8,474 bases of DNA. Origin: Deltaproteobacteria bacterium (GTDB lineage Bacteria; Desulfobacterota; Desulfobacteria; Desulfobacterales; Desulfatirhabdiaceae). The stretch lies in contig JAPLJE010000493.1 of NCBI GenBank assembly GCA_026388755.1, positions 1-8,474 on the forward strand, read 5' to 3'. Below the pieces are notes generated by a model. That model was not told the origin of the DNA, made no database searches, and saw nothing but the letters and a program-made list of their open reading frames with translations. Within the stretch, counting starts at the first letter, position 1; every line of letters starts with the position of its first letter. Below are positions 7,620 to 8,474 of this stretch, in pieces. The position numbers and the translations under genes are program-made.

Positions 7620-7756
7620 AAATTCGAAGCACGAAATTCGAAACAATGACCAAAATCATAACGTTCAAAACTTTGTGTTTTCATCTGATAGATTGAGTCG
7701 TTTTGACATTTGAATTTTGAATTTGTTTCGGATTTCGGATTTCGACATTCGGATTT
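7620..7756. repeat. Imperfect inverted repeat built of heptads
   Basis: The AT-rich gap between nifB and the ferredoxin holds two arms, 7620-7671 and 7700-7756, that are imperfect reverse complements around a 28-base centre. The right arm contains a 7-base unit (TTTCGGA, TTTCGGA, TTTCGAC, ATTCGGA) repeated from 7726 to 7753. The left arm has the complementary type (AAATTCG, AAGCACG, AAATTCG) from 7620 to 7640, one unit fewer. Both arms then carry an AAACAA / TTGTTT block and a TTCAAAAC / GTTTTGA edge bordering the centre. It has no coding potential and resembles a nonautonomous mobile or dispersed intergenic repeat. It ends only 7 bases before the ferredoxin ribosome-binding site. It may form a long hairpin in the transcript, but there is no clean T-run to call it a terminator. 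Confidence 0.65.
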
Positions 7757-7763
7757 TATATTT

Positions 7764-7769
7764 AAGGAG
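7764..7769 (+). promoter_or_regulatory. Ribosome-binding site fixing the ferredoxin start
   Basis: AAGGAG lies 6 bases before the ATG at 7776. This sets the start there rather than at an upstream in-frame TTG at 7710, which lies inside the inverted repeat and would add 22 non-homologous residues. Confidence 0.85.
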
Positions 7770-7775
7770 ATACAT

Positions 7776-8081
7776 ATGGACAAGCCTAAACATCATATCT
7801 TTGTGTGCGCCAGTTTCAGAGCAGGCGGTGATTCAAAGGGAACCTGCAATAAAAAAGGTTCTCTCAATTTTTTGCCCTATATTGAAAACGAAATTCTGGA
7901 CCGGGGGCTGAATGCGGCAATCACCAGCACGGGCTGCATGAAAGCCTGTGATTTCGGGCCGGTATTGGTCATCTACCCGGAAGGGCTTTGGTACGGCAAC
8001 GTTACGAGTGAAGGGATTATCGATGAGATTCTGGATGGGCTGGAAGATGGTAAGCCAGCCACAGACTACCTCATCGCATGA
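7776..8081 (+). CDS. Thioredoxin-like [2Fe-2S] ferredoxin
   Basis: This 101-residue cytoplasmic protein matches, by recall, the Clostridium pasteurianum thioredoxin-fold [2Fe-2S] ferredoxin almost from end to end. Shared blocks are PKHHIFVC at the start, TGC-x3-C in the middle and the YPEG-WYGNVT motif at about residues 77-87. The four cluster ligands are Cys11, Cys24, Cys54 and Cys58 (11, 24, 56 and 60 in the clostridial protein); the non-ligand Cys14 of that protein is Phe here. The clostridial protein interacts with the MoFe protein, and the Azotobacter homologue is also encoded in a nif cluster (family knowledge). A role as nitrogenase or NifB/NifEN redox partner is therefore plausible but inferred. 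A two-residue deletion lies between Cys24 and Cys54 relative to the clostridial protein. The gene is separated from nifB by the inverted repeat. Its stop overlaps an upstream possible start (ATGA at 8078) of the next gene. Confidence 0.93.
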   Translation: MDKPKHHIFVCASFRAGGDSKGTCNKKGSLNFLPYIENEILDRGLNAAITSTGCMKACDFGPVLVIYPEGLWYGNVTSEGIIDEILDGLEDGKPATDYLIA

Positions 8082-8138
8082 TTCCGGAAGTTCATATCCG
8101 TGAGGCTGTATCCGCAAAACCGAAATTCACCAACACAG

Positions 8139-8144
8139 AAAGGG
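8139..8144 (+). promoter_or_regulatory. Ribosome-binding site favouring the 8150 start
   Basis: AAAGGG sits 5 bases before the ATG at 8150. No comparable site lies before the ATG at 8078, which only overlaps the ferredoxin stop codon. This supports the shorter form of the Nif11-like protein. Confidence 0.55.
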
Positions 8145-8149
8145 ATTTT

Positions 8150-8440
8150 ATGACCATTGGCAACGCTCTGACCTTTATTAAACGGGGGCTTGAAGATAGC
8201 GACTTGCGAGGGCGCCTGAATGCCGCGACCAGTTTGCTGGAAATAGATCAAGTCCTGGCCGAAGAGGATCTCTTGTTTTCAACCTACGATTTTGATGAAG
8301 CCTTTTATCACCAGTTGACTCAATGCCAAGCGTTGGAAGCGGCGGAACAACTGAAAGAATTCAAGTTGTGGTGGGATCTTCTGTTTCGAACCTTGGAACC
8401 CGTCGCATGTGAAACCCAGTGCAGCGCTTGCTGTGCGTAA
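8150..8440 (+). CDS. Nif11-like small protein with cysteine tail
   Basis: This 96-residue soluble protein has no signal peptide or membrane segment. Its N-terminal half (MTIGNALTFIKRGLEDSDLR, then GRLNAA) has the helical pattern of the Nif11 domain, a small family named after an ORF in nif clusters and also found as leaders of some peptide natural products. The biochemical role in nif operons is not established. The second half is helical and Trp-rich (LKEFKLWWDLL). It ends in Cys87-x3-Cys91-x2-Cys94-Cys95, a possible metal- or cluster-binding tail. There is no Gly-Gly leader cleavage site before the cysteines and no modifying enzyme nearby, so a peptide-precursor role is unlikely. An in-frame ATG at 8078, overlapping the ferredoxin TGA, would add 24 residues (120 total). 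I prefer 8150 because it has AAAGGG upstream and matches where Nif11 domains usually begin. The domain assignment is by eye. Confidence 0.75.
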   Translation: MTIGNALTFIKRGLEDSDLRGRLNAATSLLEIDQVLAEEDLLFSTYDFDEAFYHQLTQCQALEAAEQLKEFKLWWDLLFRTLEPVACETQCSACCA

Positions 8441-8462
8441 TGTTAGCGAAAGGAAATGGAAT

Positions 8463-8474
8463 ATGAAGAAAGCA
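8463..8474 (+). CDS. Start of a further gene, cut by the window end
   Basis: An ATG 8 bases after AAAGGA (8449-8454) begins a frame reading MKKA before the window ends. The spacing from the Nif11-like stop is 22 bases, which fits continuation of the same operon. Four residues do not allow identification. Confidence 0.45.

Noticed and set aside
7710..7775. N-terminal extension of the ferredoxin from a TTG
   Set aside because: The extension is translated repeat DNA, whereas the ATG at 7776 has AAGGAG and begins exactly where the ferredoxin family begins.

Overview
This window is the central part of a molybdenum-nitrogenase (nif) operon. All genes lie on the plus strand and are closely packed. 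The order is nifI2 - nifD - nifK - nifE/nifN (one fused gene) - nifB - thioredoxin-like [2Fe-2S] ferredoxin - a small Nif11-like gene - the first codons of one more gene. PII-type nifI genes directly upstream of nifD, a NifD with a large internal insertion and a short NifK are typical of strict anaerobes such as sulfate reducers, clostridia, green sulfur bacteria and methanogens. Base composition, wording of the proteins and the repeat-like intergenic DNA suggest a sulfate-reducing Desulfobacterota (Desulfobacteraceae/Desulfosarcinaceae-like). That taxonomic guess is inference.

Layout: 1-423 holds nifI2, the second of the usual NifI pair; nifI1 and nifH are expected just upstream of the window. 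424-3520 encodes the catalytic MoFe protein (NifD alpha, NifK beta), with every P-cluster and FeMo-cofactor ligand recognisable. 3520-6255 encodes a 911-residue NifE-NifN fusion, the cofactor assembly scaffold, whose start overlaps the nifK stop by one base. 6256-6343 is unusual: a structured, repeat-like segment runs into the 5' end of nifB, and nifB is left without an in-frame ATG or a visible ribosome-binding site. 6311-7582 is nifB (radical SAM domain plus NifX-like domain). 7583-7775 is AT-rich noncoding DNA containing an imperfect inverted repeat built of heptads. 7776-8440 holds the ferredoxin and the Nif11-like gene, and a new start codon with a ribosome-binding site sits at 8463.

How the genes work together: NifB makes the Fe-S-carbide core (NifB-co). 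NifEN matures it into FeMo-co, which is inserted into NifDK. The ferredoxin is a plausible electron carrier for, or partner of, the system. NifI1/NifI2 bind and inhibit NifDK directly in response to 2-oxoglutarate/ATP (nitrogen status). The system itself is established biology. The parts worth a second look are the nifEN fusion, the repeat at the nifB start, the heptad inverted repeat and the Cys-tailed Nif11-like protein. I found no RNA genes, CRISPR array or complete insertion sequence.
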